NCBI GenBank assembly: GCA_949361645.1 | Contig: OX442433.1 | Span: 1 to 64,000 of the forward strand | Reading direction: 5' to 3' | DNA length: 64,000 bases | Origin: Spongilla lacustris | Lineage: Eukaryota; Porifera; Demospongiae; Spongillida; Spongillidae | Shown here: positions 1 to 13,148 of the stretch, one piece after another | Position numbering within the stretch: the stretch's first letter is position 1 | Layout: each line of letters begins with the position of its first letter | Notes under the pieces: model-generated | Databases searched by the model: none | Told to the model about the DNA's origin: nothing | The model's input: only the letters and a program-made list of their open reading frames with translations | Position numbers and translations under genes: made by a program

Positions 1-34
1 TGTGAAATAAAAAGAAATTATTAAAAAAGAAAGA

Positions 35-2377
35 ATGGCTCTTTGGAAGTACACGAGAATTACGCAGTTGAACAGGCTGCTTCCGTCACTTGTCAGGACA
101 ACGTGCGTTAAACACCTCTCGTTGCTCTTCGTTGCTATGGTTGTCTCCAACGGCATGCAGCTCTTGGTGGTCGCAAGTCGAAGTTGGACCGCCTGACGTC
201 ATTTTCGGACTTGTCGAGGCCTTCAATAAGGACACTCGTTCTCCAAAGGTCAACCTCGCAATAGGCGCATACAGAGATGACCGTGGGAAGCCATACGTCC
301 TTCCCTCCGTCAGGAAGGTAAGTTCTCCGGTCGTGTTTCTGTAACTGGTGCATGTTCGTTTGTGCAGGCAGAGAAGAAACTGTTCGAGAAGAACCTCGAC
401 AAGGAGTACGCTGGCATTATGGGTTACGAGGCATTTAGAAAATGTGCTGTGGAACTAGCCCTGGGAAAGGATAGTGCGGCAGTGAAGGACAAACTGGTTA
501 GATTCTATCCGTACGTTTTCTTGGCCGCTCACCCACGCTGTCTTCCATTCCCTCACAAGTATGTCACAGCTCAGGCCGTCTCTGGAACAGGTGCTCTAAG
601 ACTTGCAGGGATGTTTCTGGTGAGTTGTAGCATCCATTTTTTTTGTGTGCCTTGTTCTCATCCTATTGTGGCATGCAGAAAAATTTCTACCCCTACAATA
701 AGACCATCTACATGTCCAACCCAACTTGGGGAAACCACCTGCCTGTCTTCAAGTGAGATTCTATATGGAGTGCAGCACACATCCTTTGTTCTTCCACCTA
801 GGCAATCAGGGCTCGATGTTCAGAGCTATTCCTACTACAACCCTGCCAACTGTGGTTTCAATGCTGCAGGCTGCTATGGTGATCTGAAGGTGAGGCCATT
901 TTAGTTTTTAATGTGCGCTTAGTATGATATGTTGCATAGCGTGCTGCCAAAAACATTAAAAGTTATGGGGTGGTGTTTTAATGATTTCTAATGATTTCAA
1001 TGTGTTGCCAGCAAGAAGGGGGGGATGTGTGCTACATGCATGAAGTGCTCCAATGATTGTGCCCCATTGGTGTGGTGATGGTAGTAGTGGCGAGATGGAG
1101 GTGATGGTGATGGAGGTGGTGATGGAGGTGGTGTGGGGGTGGGAGGATAATGGTGTGGATGGTTTTATAGTTCTATCTCTTGTTTTGGCAAAGAGCAGAA
1201 GCTGCCTGATAAGTCAATCATCCTCCTCCATGCCTGTGCCCACAACCCTACAGGGGTTGACCCCAAGGTAAAGCTGTTTACATTCTATTGGTTGATCCAC
1301 TTGGATAATGTATATTGTTCTGCTTATTGCAGTTGGAACAGTGGGCTGAAATCTCCAAGATTTGCTTGGTATACAATTGTGTGTGTGTATGTGTGTGTGT
1401 GTGTGTGGTATGTGGTGTGTGTACATGTGCTGTGTGTGCATGTGTGTGTGTGTGTGTGCTGTGTGTAAGCCATGTTTGCTGCATGCACAGGACAAACAAC
1501 ATTTCCTTGTGGCGGATATGGCTTACCAAGGCTTTGCCTCAGGTGACCTCGAAAGAGATGCAGCTGGCCTGCGTCACCTAGTGAAGGATGGGCACAAGGT
1601 CATCCTGTGCCAATCCTTCTCCAAAAACATGGGACTCTACGGTCAGCAGGCTAACTCATTAATTACATCCCTTTACGGGATACTGGTGTGTACAGGTGAA
1701 CGTGTGGGAGCTGTGACTGTGCTTTGCAACAGTGAAGAGGAGGTGAAGGCTGTGGACTCCCAGATGAAGATTCTGATACGTCCACTCTACTCCAACCCTC
1801 CCATCAATGGGGCCAGAATTGCTATTGAACTCCTAACCCAGAGTGATCTCTACACAGAGTGGTTAGTGCTAATAACATCACACACACACACACAACACAC
1901 ACACAACACACACACAACACACACACACACAACACACACAACACACACACAACACACACACACACAACACACACACACACACAACACACAACACATACAC
2001 ACACAAACACACAGGGTTACATCCTCTCTTTTTGTGGTTCACACTCAAGGCTTGGAGAGCTCAAGCTGATGGCAGGTAGGATAATCAGGATGAGAGAACT
2101 ACTCAGGCAGGGTCTTCAGAGGGAAGGTAAGCATGTTGCCCTGCCAACTGTACCTAGCCACCTCCTCCCCTTCCAAACAGGCTCCACTAAGAACTGGTCC
2201 CACGTCACTGACCAGATTGGTATGTTCTGCTACTCTGGGCTCAATCCACAGCAAGTAGAGAAACTTAAACAGGACAGTGCTATATATATGACCAAAGATG
2301 GTCGTATATCGATGGTGGCAGTCACCCCTGACAACGTGGATTACATCGCCAAAGCAATCCACCATGTCACTAAGTAA
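35..2377 (+). CDS. GOT2: Aspartate aminotransferase, mitochondrial (12 exons)
   Basis: PLP enzyme that interconverts aspartate and 2-oxoglutarate with oxaloacetate and glutamate in the mitochondrial matrix. Exons joined in phase: 35-102, 161-317, 368-496, 560-619, 679-752, 802-889, 1199-1267, 1333-1368, 1491-1641, 1696-1861, 2050-2126, 2181-2377, giving 423 residues (human GOT2, from memory, 430). The start at 35 gives an Arg/Leu-rich presequence, then the GOT2-type mature start [12 protein letters not shown]. Other matches are [39 protein letters not shown] and [15 protein letters not shown], which holds the PLP-binding lysine, and [10 protein letters not shown] near the C terminus. Introns are 49-63 bp except those at 890-1198, 1369-1490 and 1862-2049; the last two are filled by dinucleotide repeats. 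The gene converges on INTS8, 123 bp between stops. Identity is very sure; all junctions are GT-AG. Confidence 0.95.
1376..1469. repeat. (TG)n microsatellite in a GOT2 intron
   Basis: Imperfect TG run filling most of the intron 1369-1490. Apparent Cys/Val or His/Thr reading frames across it are artefacts of the repeat. Confidence 0.9.
1879..2013. repeat. (CA)n microsatellite in a GOT2 intron
   Basis: CA repeat broken by regular AACAC interruptions, inside the intron 1862-2049. Confidence 0.9.
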
Positions 2378-2410
2378 AGTATGACAACATTGAACGTTGT
2401 AAAAACTTGC

Positions 2411-2419
2411 TTTATTAAA
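2411..2419. terminator. Overlapping poly(A) signals for GOT2 (+) and INTS8 (-)
   Basis: The sequence TTTATTAAA reads AATAAA on the minus strand (2416-2411), downstream of the INTS8 stop at 2501, and ATTAAA on the plus strand (2414-2419), 37 bp after the GOT2 stop. Both convergent genes could use this one site, so their 3' UTRs would overlap. Seen in sequence; use is inferred. Confidence 0.55.
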
Positions 2420-2500
2420 ATTGCTGAGAATGAAAAAAATGGTGAACACATATGTATTACATAAGACACAAACATCATCACATATCAGATACATGGACTT

Positions 2501-5500
2501 TCACTTGTTGAACACTATACTCTGATAAAATGTTCTGAGAAACTGTCTTCTTCGGACTTGCACTGCTCTGGCCATTGCTTCTGTGCTGTTGTTGAAGTTT
2601 AACTCTGGTTGCCCAGCAACCTGGGTCTGAGCAAGTAGAGATGAGGGTTAATGCAAGATAAACACACATTCCAACTCACTGCAGCCATTTGCTTTAGTGC
2701 ATCTCTGTTCTTGGAGTGAATGTCTGCATGAGTTAAGTGCCTTAGTGAAAAATCATTAGGTGCAGAATGCACCCTTCCCCCTCCCCCTCCCCTTCCCCCT
2801 CCCCCTCCCGATGTGCAGGATACAGATAATATACTCGATGATACTCATGTCCCAGAGGTGGATGTAGAGAGACTCTATTGTACTGCTAAGAAAGATGAAG
2901 AAGCAGGGAGGAGGGGTAATATTGGCTCACAGTACAGGCGGGATCATACACTGGTCAACATTTGAATGCAACTTGAATGAATATGGGTAAAAGTTCAGTA
3001 AACCATCAGTAAACAAGAGTTTTACTGAACTTTTCATATTCATTTGAGTTGCACACAACATGTTGCCCAGTGTATGATGGCCTTAAGATGGCTGACCTGC
3101 TATAGTTACGAAGTGTGGCAAAGGCAAGCTCATAGTCCACAGGTTTTAGGAACTGACACAAAATAATGACCTATGTGTGGGGGAGCCAAAGCTGCAAAGG
3201 TGTGGACAACTCATAACAAAACACACATGTGTGTAGTAATTGAGGTGTGAACAGCAGCTGATGATCCTTCTGTACACCTGTGTTGTGTGTGTGTGTGTGT
3301 GTGTGGTGTGCATGTGTGTGTATTTAATAAGTGGCACACACTACTAGTACCACACACCTGCTGACTCCATATTTCAGATGGCACTTCATCCTCAAAGTAC
3401 TTTGAAGGTACCACACCTGCTTCCAAATAGTGCCCCAGTGCAGCTCCATATTTTCCTGTGGCTATGGTGGCCAGGGGGTCAATCAATGAACAATGGAATG
3501 TCATTATCTAAGTTACCATTGAACAGGTCAGCTTGCACAAGCAGCCAAGATGGTCTAGTGGGCAGCAGCTGCAAGGCCCGCCTCAGTGTTGAGCACAGTG
3601 CCCTCAGCACATGATCAGATTCAATGCTCTCTGGGCTGTGGCAACAGGTGTGAATAATGATGTAATGTATTGTCCACTGCCATTTAAATAAATGTGCAGA
3701 TAGTCTGTGTGTTCGCTTTAAATTTTTTAAGCGTTTGGCTGGGTCATTTTCAACAAAAGTGGACTGTTTCAATTCCTTTCTATGATGCACAGACAGTGAT
3801 GGGCTTATTTTTTTGAATTTCACTCTGTGCTTATATTCCTGCTGTGTTGATATTGTTAAATCGCATGCATTCAAGTACTGAATATTTAATAACTGGTTGT
3901 CCTGTTACTATGAGTGTTTGTATTTTTATAAGTTCATTATTAAAGGACTGTATGATAAATGCAACGGGTGTCTAGTGCTTCATAATAGCCCAGAGTACCA
4001 CATTTCAGGAACACTTAGGATTAAGTTTGATTTGGAATGTTGAATTTTTTTTTTTTGATTACCGTCATGATACTGAATCATGCGTTTTATGTGACAAATG
4101 GAGGGAAAATGAAGTTAAATAGCGTTTCTATCAAATTGTCTTTACTCTTTTTTTTTTTTTTTTGCAATGAAAGTTGCAATGAAAGGCTAGCCAATGAGAA
4201 GTTGGACTGTATCGCCTAACTTTCCTTGGTGAGGACAAATGAGGGTCGATTGGAGAGAACTGATAAAATGGTTACTTCTTGCTATTAGTTGGCATCCCCA
4301 AAAATACTTCTCCTGCTTTCTGTTTGGTGTCACTAATAGGCTAGAACCAAATGGCAGGGTGCACAGATATGCTAGCACGCTTTTGTACAGTAATGAGACT
4401 TTATATATTGCAGAGCAATCCATGACAACCACAACAAAGCTTAACTGTAGTGTGGTGGTGCTTAGCTGTAGTGTGGGGGTGCTTAGCTGTAGTGTGGGGG
4501 TGCTTAGCTGTAGTGTGGGGGTGCTTAGCTGTAGTGTGGGGGTGCTTAGCTGTAGTGTGGTGGTGCTTAGCTGTAGTGTGGGGGTGCTTAGCTGTAGTGT
4601 GGGGGTGCTTAGCTGTAGTGTGGGGGTGCTTAGCTGTAGTGTGGGGGTGCTTAGCTGTAGTGTGGGGGTGCTTAGCTGTAGTGTGGGGGTGCTTAGCTGT
4701 AGTGTGGGGGTGCTTAGCTGTAGTGTGGGGGTGCTTAGCTGTAGTGTGGGGGTGCTTAGCTGTAGTGTGGGGGTGCTTAGCTGTAGTGTGGGGGGGGTGC
4801 TTAGCTGTAGTGTGGTGGTGCTTAGCTGTAGTGTGGGGGTGCTTAGCTGTAGTGTGGGGGTGCTTAGCTGTAGTGTGGGGGTGCTTAGCTGTAGTGTGGG
4901 GGTGCTTAGCTGTAGTGTGGGGGTGCTTAGCTGTAGTGTGGTGGTGCTTAGCTGTAGTGTGGGGGTGCTTAGCTGTAGTGTGGGGGTGCTTAGCTGTAGT
5001 GTGGGGGTGCTTAGCTGTAGTGTGGGGGTGCTTAGCTGTAGTGTGGTGGTGCTTAGCTGTAGTGTGGGGGTGCTTAGCTGTAGTGTGGGGGTGCTTAGCT
5101 GTAGTGTGGGGGTGCTTAGCTGTAGTGTGGGGGTGCTTAGCTGTAGTGTGGGGGTGCTTAGCTGTAGTGTGGGGGTGCTTAGCTGTAGTGTGGGGGTGCT
5201 TAGCTGTAGTGTGGGGGTGCTTAGCTGTAGTGTGGGGGTGCTTAGCTGTAGTGTGGGGGTGCTTAGCTGTAGTGTGGGGGTGCTTAGCTGTAGTGTGGGG
5301 GTGCTTAGCTGTAGTGTGGGGGTGCTTAGCTGTAGTGTGGGGGTGCTTAGCTGTAGTGTGGGGGTGCTTAGCTGTAGTGTGGGGGTGCTTAGCTGTAGTG
5401 TGGGGGTGCTTAGCTGTAGTGTGGGGGTGCTTAGCTGTAGTGTGGTGGTGCTTAGCTGTAGTGTGGGGGTGCTTAGCTGTAGTGTGGGGGTGCTTAGCTG

Positions 5501-8500
5501 TAGTGTGGGGGTGCTTAGCTGTAGTGTGGTGGTGCTTAGCTGTAGTGTGGGGTGCTTAGCTGTAGTGTGGGGGTGCTTAGCTGTAGTGTGGGGGTGCTTA
5601 GCTGTAGTGTGGGGGTGCTTAGCTGTAGTGTGGGGGTGCTTAGCTGTAGTGTGGGGGTGCTTAGCTGTAGTGTGGGGGTGCTTAGCTGTAGTGTGGGGGT
5701 GCTTAGCTGTAGTGTGGGGGTGCTTAGCTGTAGTGTGGGGGTGCTTAGCTGTAGTGTGGGGGTGCTTAGCTGTAGTGTGGGGGTGCTTAGCTGTAGTGTG
5801 GGGGTGCTTAGCTGTAGTGTGGGGGTGCTTAGCTGTAGTGTGGGGGTGCTTAGCTGTAGTGTGGGGGTGCTTAGCTGTAGTGTGGGGGTGCTTAGCTGTA
5901 GTGTGGGGGTGCTTAGCTGTAGTGTGGGGGTGCTTAGCTGTAGTGTGGGGGTGCTTAGCTGTAGTGTGGGGGTGCTTAGCTGTAGTGTGGGGGTGCTTAG
6001 CTGTAGTGTGGGGGTGCTTAGCTGTAGTGTGGGGGTGCTTAGCTGTAGTGTGGGGGTGCTTAGCTGTAGTGTGGGGGTGCTTAGCTGTAGTGTGGGGGTG
6101 CTTAGCTGTAGTGTGGGGGTGCTTAGCTGTAGTGTGGGGGTGCTTAGCTGTAGTGTGGGGGTGCTTAGCTGTAGTGTGGGGGTGCTTAGCTGTAGTGTGG
6201 GGGTGCTTAGCTGTAGTGTGGGGGTGCTTAGCTGTAGTGTGGGGGTGCTTAGCTGTAGTGTGGGGGTGCTTAGCTGTAGTGTGGGGGTGCTTAGCTGTAG
6301 TGTGGGGGTGCTTAGCTGTAGTGTGGGGGTGCTTAGCTGTAGTGTGGGGGTGCTTAGCTGTAGTGTGGGGGTGCTTAGCTGTAGTGTGGGGGTGCTTAGC
6401 TGTAGTGTGGGGGTGCTTAGCTGTAGTGTGGGGGTGCTTAGCTGTAGTGTGGGGGTGCTTAGCTGTAGTGTGGGGGTGCTTAGCTGTAGTGTGGGGGTGC
6501 TTAGCTGTAGTGTGGGGGTGCTTAGCTGTAGTGTGGGGGTGCTTAGCTGTAGTGTGGGGGTGCTTAGCTGTAGTGTGGGGGTGCTTAGCTGTAGTGTGGG
6601 GGTGCTTAGCTGTAGTGTGGGGGTGCTTAGCTGTAGTGTGGGGGTGCTTAGCTGTAGTGTGGGGGTGCTTAGCTGTAGTGTGGGGGTGCTTAGCTGTAGT
6701 GTGGGGGTGCTTAGCTGTAGTGTGGGGGTGCTTAGCTGTAGTGTGGGGGTGCTTAGCTGTAGTGTGGGGGTGCTTAGCTGTAGTGTGGGGGTGCTTAGCT
6801 GTAGTGTGGGGGTGCTTAGCTGTAGTGTGGGGGTGCTTAGCTGTAGTGTGGGGGTGCTTAGCTGTAGTGTGGGGGTGCTTAGCTGTAGTGTGGGGGTGCT
6901 TAGCTGTAGTGTGGGGGTGCTTAGCTGTAGTGTGGGGGTGCTTAGCTGTAGTGTGGGGGTGCTTAGCTGTAGTGTGGGGGTGCTTAGCTGTAGTGTGGGG
7001 GTGCTTAGCTGTAGTGTGGGGGTGCTTAGCTGTAGTGTGGGGGTGCTTAGCTGTAGTGTGGGGGTGCTTAGCTGTAGTGTGGGGGTGCTTAGCTGTAGTG
7101 TGGGGGTGCTTAGCTGTAGTGTGGGGGTGCTTAGCTGTAGTGTGGGGGTGCTTAGCTGTAGTGTGGGGGTGCTTAGCTGTAGTGTGGGGGTGCTTAGCTG
7201 TAGTGTGGGGGTGCTTAGCTGTAGTGTGGGGGTGCTTAGCTGTAGTGTGGGGGTGCTTAGCTGTAGTGTGGGGGTGCTTAGCTGTAGTGTGGGGGTGCTT
7301 AGCTGTAGTGTGGGGGTGCTTAGCTGTAGTGTGGGGGTGCTTAGCTGTAGTGTGGGGGTGCTTAGCTGTAGTGTGGGGGTGCTTAGCTGTAGTGTGGGGG
7401 TGCTTAGCTGTAGTGTGGGGGTGCTTAGCTGTAGTGTGGGGGTGCTTAGCTGTAGTGTGGGGGTGCTTAGCTGTAGTGTGGGGGTGCTTAGCTGTAGTGT
7501 GGGGGTGCTTAGCTGTAGTGTGGGGGTGCTTAGCTGTAGTGTGGGGGTGCTTAGCTGTAGTGTGGGGGTGCTTAGCTGTAGTGTGGGGGTGCTTAGCTGT
7601 AGTGTGGGGGTGCTTAGCTGTAGTGTGGGGGTGCTTAGCTGTAGTGTGGGGGTGCTTAGCTGTAGTGTGGGGGTGCTTAGCTGTAGTGTGGGGGTGCTTA
7701 GCTGTAGTGTGGGGGTGCTTAGCTGTAGTGTGGGGGTGCTTAGCTGTAGTGTGGGGGTGCTTAGCTGTAGTGTGGGGGTGCTTAGCTGTAGTGTGGGGGT
7801 GCTTAGCTGTAGTGTGGGGGTGCTTAGCTGTAGTGTGGGGGTGCTTAGCTGTAGTGTGGGGGTGCTTAGCTGTAGTGTGGGGGTGCTTAGCTGTAGTGTG
7901 GGGGTGCTTAGCTGTAGTGTGGGGGTGCTTAGCTGTAGTGTGGGGGTGCTTAGCTGTAGTGTGGGGGTGCTTAGCTGTAGTGTGGGGGTGCTTAGCTGTA
8001 GTGTGGGGGTGCTTAGCTGTAGTGTGGGGGTGCTTAGCTGTAGTGTGGGGGTGCTTAGCTGTAGTGTGGGGGTGCTTAGCTGTAGTGTGGGGGTGCTTAG
8101 CTGTAGTGTGGGGGTGCTTAGCTGTAGTGTGGGGGTGCTTAGCTGTAGTGTGGGGGTGCTTAGCTGTAGTGTGGGGGTGCTTAGCTGTAGTGTGGGGGTG
8201 CTTAGCTGTAGTGTGGGGGTGCTTAGCTGTAGTGTGGGGGTGCTTAGCTGTAGTGTGGGGGTGCTTAGCTGTAGTGTGGGGGTGCTTAGCTGTAGTGTGG
8301 GGGTGCTTAGCTGTAGTGTGGGGGTGCTTAGCTGTAGTGTGGGGGTGCTTAGCTGTAGTGTGGGGGTGCTTAGCTGTAGTGTGGGGGTGCTTAGCTGTAG
8401 TGTGGGGGTGCTTAGCTGTAGTGTGGGGGTGCTTAGCTGTAGTGTGGGGGTGCTTAGCTGTAGTGTGGGGGTGCTTAGCTGTAGTGTGGGGGTGCTTAGC

Positions 8501-11485
8501 TGTAGTGTGGGGGTGCTTAGCTGTAGTGTGGGGGTGCTTAGCTGTAGTGTGGGGGTGCTTAGCTGTAGTGTGGGGGTGCTTAGCTGTAGTGTGGGGGTGC
8601 TTAGCTGTAGTGTGGGGGTGCTTAGCTGTAGTGTGGGGGTGCTTAGCTGTAGTGTGGGGGTGCTTAGCTGTAGTGTGGGGGTGCTTAGCTGTAGTGTGGG
8701 GGTGCTTAGCTGTAGTGTGGGGGTGCTTAGCTGTAGTGTGGGGGTGCTTAGCTGTAGTGTGGGGGTGCTTAGCTGTAGTGTGGGGGTGCTTAGCTGTAGT
8801 GTGGGGGTGCTTAGCTGTAGTGTGGGGGTGCTTAGCTGTAGTGTGGGGGTGCTTAGCTGTAGTGTGGGGGTGCTTAGCTGTAGTGTGGGGGTGCTTAGCT
8901 GTAGTGTGGGGGTGCTTAGCTGTAGTGTGGTGGTGCTTAGCTGTAGTGTGGGGGTGCTTAGCTGTAGTGTGGGGGTGCTTAGCTGTAGTGTGGGGGTGCT
9001 TAGCTGTAGTGTGGGGGTGCTTAGCTGTAGTGTGGGGGTGCTTAGCTGTAGTGTGGGGGTGCTTAGCTGTAGTGTGGGGGTGCTTAGCTGTAGTGTGGGG
9101 GTGCTTAGCTGTAGTGTGGGGGTGCTTAGCTGTAGTGTGGTGGTGCTTAGCTGTAGTGTGGGGGTGCTTAGCTGTAGTGTGGGGGTGCTTAGCTGTAGTG
9201 TGGGGGTGCTTAGCTGTAGTGTGGGGGTGCTTAGCTGTAGTGTGGGGGTGCTTAGCTGTAGTGTGGGGGTGCTTAGCTGTAGTGTGGGGGTGCTTAGCTG
9301 TAGTGTGGGGGTGCTTAGCTGTAGTGTGGGGGTGCTTAGCTGTAGTGTGGGGGTGCTTAGCTGTAGTGTGGGGGTGCTTAGCTGTAGTGTGGGGGTGCTT
9401 AGCTGTAGTGTGGGGGTGCTTAGCTGTAGTGTGGGGGTGCTTAGCTGTAGTGTGGGGGTGCTTAGCTGTAGTGTGGGGGTGCTTAGCTGTAGTGTGGGGG
9501 TGCTTAGCTGTAGTGTGGGGGTGCTTAGCTGTAGTGTGGGGGTGCTTAGCTGTAGTGTGGGGGTGCTTAGCTGTAGTGTGGGGGTGCTTAGCTGTAGTGT
9601 GGGGGTGCTTAGCTGTAGTGTGGGGGTGCTTAGCTGTAGTGTGGGGGTGCTTAGCTGTAGTGTGGGGGTGCTTAGCTGTAGTGTGGGGGTGCTTAGCTGT
9701 AGTGTGGGGGTGCTTAGCTGTAGTGTGGGGGTGCTTAGCTGTAGTGTGGGGGTGCTTAGCTGTAGTGTGGGGGTGCTTAGCTGTAGTGTGGGGGTGCTTA
9801 GCTGTAGTGTGGGGGTGCTTAGCTGTAGTGTGGGGGTGCTTAGCTGTAGTGTGGGGGTGCTTAGCTGTAGTGTGGGGGTGCTTAGCTGTAGTGTGGGGGT
9901 GCTTAGCTGTAGTGTGGGGGTGCTTAGCTGTAGTGTGGGGGTGCTTAGCTGTAGTGTGGGGGTGCTTAGCTGTAGTGTGGGGGTGCTTAGCTGTAGTGTG
10001 GGGGTGCTTAGCTGTAGTGTGGGGGTGCTTAGCTGTAGTGTGGGGGTGCTTAGCTGTAGTGTGGGGGTGCTTAGCTGTAGTGTGGGGGTGCTTAGCTGTA
10101 GTGTGGGGGTGCTTAGCTGTAGTGTGGGGGTGCTTAGCTGTAGTGTGGGGGTGCTTAGCTGTAGTGTGGGGGTGCTTAGCTGTAGTGTGGGGGTGCTTAG
10201 CTGTAGTGTGGGGGTGCTTAGCTGTAGTGTGGGGGTGCTTAGCTGTAGTGTGGGGGTGCTTAGCTGTAGTGTGGTGGTGCTTAGCTGTAGTGTGGGGGTG
10301 CTTAGCTGTAGTGTGGGGGTGCTTAGCTGTAGTGTGGGGGTGCTTAGCTGTAGTGTGGGGGTGCTTAGCTGTAGTGTGGGGGTGCTTAGCTGTAGTGTGG
10401 GGGTGCTTAGCTGTAGTGTGGGGGTGCTTAGCTGTAGTGTGGGGGTGCTTAGCTGTAGTGTGGGGGTGCTTAGCTGTAGTGTGGGGGTGCTTAGCTGTAG
10501 TGTGGGGGTGCTTAGCTGTAGTGTGGGGGTGCTTAGCTGTAGTGTGGGGGTGCTTAGCTGTAGTGTGGGGGTGCTTAGCTGTAGTGTGGGGGTGCTTAGC
10601 TGTAGTGTGGGGGTGCTTAGCTGTAGTGTGGGGGTGCTTAGCTGTAGTGTGGGGGTGCTTAGCTGTAGTGTGGTGGTGCTTAGCTGTAGTGTGGGGGTGC
10701 TTAGCTGTAGTGTGGGGGTGCTTAGCTGTAGTGTGGGGGTGCTTAGCTGTAGTGTGGGGGTGCTTAGCTGTAGTGTGGGGGTGCTTAGCTGTAGTGTGGG
10801 GGTGCTTAGCTGTAGTGTGGGGGTGCTTAGCTGTAGTGTGGGGGTGCTTAGCTGTAGTGTGGGGGTGCTTAGCTGTAGTGTGGTGGTGCTTAGCTGTAGT
10901 GTGGGGGTGCTTAGCTGTAGTGTGGGGGTGCTTAGCTGTAGTGTGGGGGTGCTTAGCTGTAGTGTGGGGGTGCTTAGCTGTAGTGTGGGGGTGCTTAGCT
11001 GTAGTGTGGGGGTGCTTAGCTGTAGTGTGGGGGTGCTTGTGCCCTTTAGGTTTGTTCTTAAAATTTACTTTCTCTTGATTACGTTGGTTTTATTTAGTTA
11101 CTTAACAGATTCTTGTAACATATTACAATTAACACTAGAAATGTCAGCATGTACCCTGCATTAAATGAACCATAAAAGTGAATCAATAGTGCGTGCAGGT
11201 CACAGCTGGGATCCATTCAAGGACACACAAACAGTACAGGTGCTGGCTTCCAAGTACTCACTTGCCAATAGCAGTGGGCCAGTGGCTAACATACTCCGAC
11301 AAGTACTCACTTGCCAATAGCAGTGGGCCAGTGACTAACATACTCCATTACAAGTACTCACTTGCCAATAGCAGTGGGTCAGTGACTAACATACTCCATT
11401 ACAAGTACTCACTTGCCAATAGCAGTGGGCCAGTGGCTAACATACTCCGTTACAATCTCATCTTCAGGTTTCTTGAAGACAAGAC

Positions 11486-11556
<71 letters not shown>

Positions 11557-13097
11557 CATAACTACTGCTGTAGCAAAGACTACAAACATACCACAAGCAT
11601 GTTCCAAATCCTAGCCAGTCCAGCCAATAGGAAAGAAATACTAGGTGGATCCTGGGCCATGGAAGAAACATGTCAACCAGAGAGCCCACACTTATCACAC
11701 ATGTAACCTACTGTCATGTTATCAATCAGAATGTCCAGATAAGACCTGCTCCAGCAAAGCACAAGATGCTAGTAAAGCCCACACCTCCTCCCCAGGCCAC
11801 ACTACTCACCTGAACTTGCTCTGTTTGTCAGTTTTGTTCTCTGTACTGCTCACAGGAGGAGCAAAGACACTTAGCACTGTAGCCAACACAAGGGATATGA
11901 GGAACATGAGCACACACACACCTAACCCATACCTACACACACACCTAACCCCATATCTATACACCACCCCCACCCCCACCCCCACACCCCCACACACACA
12001 CATCCAACCTGCTTCGAAAAAGTCACGTGTTGGTTTCCTCATGTCTTTGTCTTCCTGCTGACTTAGCACAACACCTGCCAACCTGGGAGGGACCTAGGCC
12101 ACACCTCTTTATTAACAGGCAGCCGAGGAGACATGAGACAGACCTTGCCGGGGATGAATGGGTCACAGCTGGCCAGGAAGGTTAAGCGCTTCACATTAAG
12201 CAGAAAGGCACCAGCTATACTGATGCTAACTGGGTCCATGGAGGGGTCTGAGAAGGGGCAATCAAAATTATTGGTGAATTTCAAACTATTTGGATTGCTC
12301 CTTGCCCCCCCCCCCCCCCCCCCCCCCCTCTGCCTTCCTTTCCCTCCCTCCCTTGGACTTTCTCCTTCCTCCCTCTTACCAGTTTGGCTTTCCTTGTAGT
12401 AAATCTGTGCTTTGTCTGCCAGTTGCTGTAGTGAACAGCTGTTTGCTGCCCTGCTGTAGGGTACAACGTTTAAATATGCCTAAAGAAGAAGGCCAACTGA
12501 CTTGTCTTTCTGACTGATAGCTGCTAGTAACTCTATGGTGAACTTCTGCTCCTGAAGACTGGGTTCCAGCTGTGGTTTGACATGAGGCGGACATTTTGTG
12601 ATTAACAGCTTGAGCGCCTCTTGTAGAAATTCGAGGCTGGTGCTGAACAGCTGTTGACAGGCATAACGTACATTTATCTTGACCCCAGTAGCACTTGGGA
12701 CGTTACCTTAGCAGTTCTGAGGTAGGCAGACCTCCTCACAAGAGCATTGTACTTCACCAGCAGAGTGGGGTCTGGAATGTGTTCATGAGATGCAAATCCC
12801 TTCCCAAAACCAGACCACTGCAGGAGGTAAGGAGGGCACAGGTTCCCTGAGTTCATGCAACAAACAACATTAGTGCTAAGACCTTTTGGACAAAGGAGCG
12901 CTGTTCAGGAGGTGCAAGGAATTTGAACAGCTCGTCAATTGAAGAGAGAAGTGTCTGCGGCGTGGGAGCCCATAACACCTGCCGCTCCAGTTGGGGCGCC
13001 TTGGCAACAATGTCTGAGTCCTGCACGCTTAAGTCAATGGAGTGAGATGCTGCACTAGAACTGCCCAAGTAACTATGCAACAACTTATCATCCTGGA

Positions 13098-13148
<51 letters not shown>

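Noticed and set aside
4239..11164. Huge repetitive open frames (up to 2279 codons) with VLSCSVG or GCLAVVW units
   Set aside because: The 21-bp unit has no stop in two plus frames, so any start nearby gives a giant frame. The array lies in an INTS8 intron on the other strand and has no matching gene around it.
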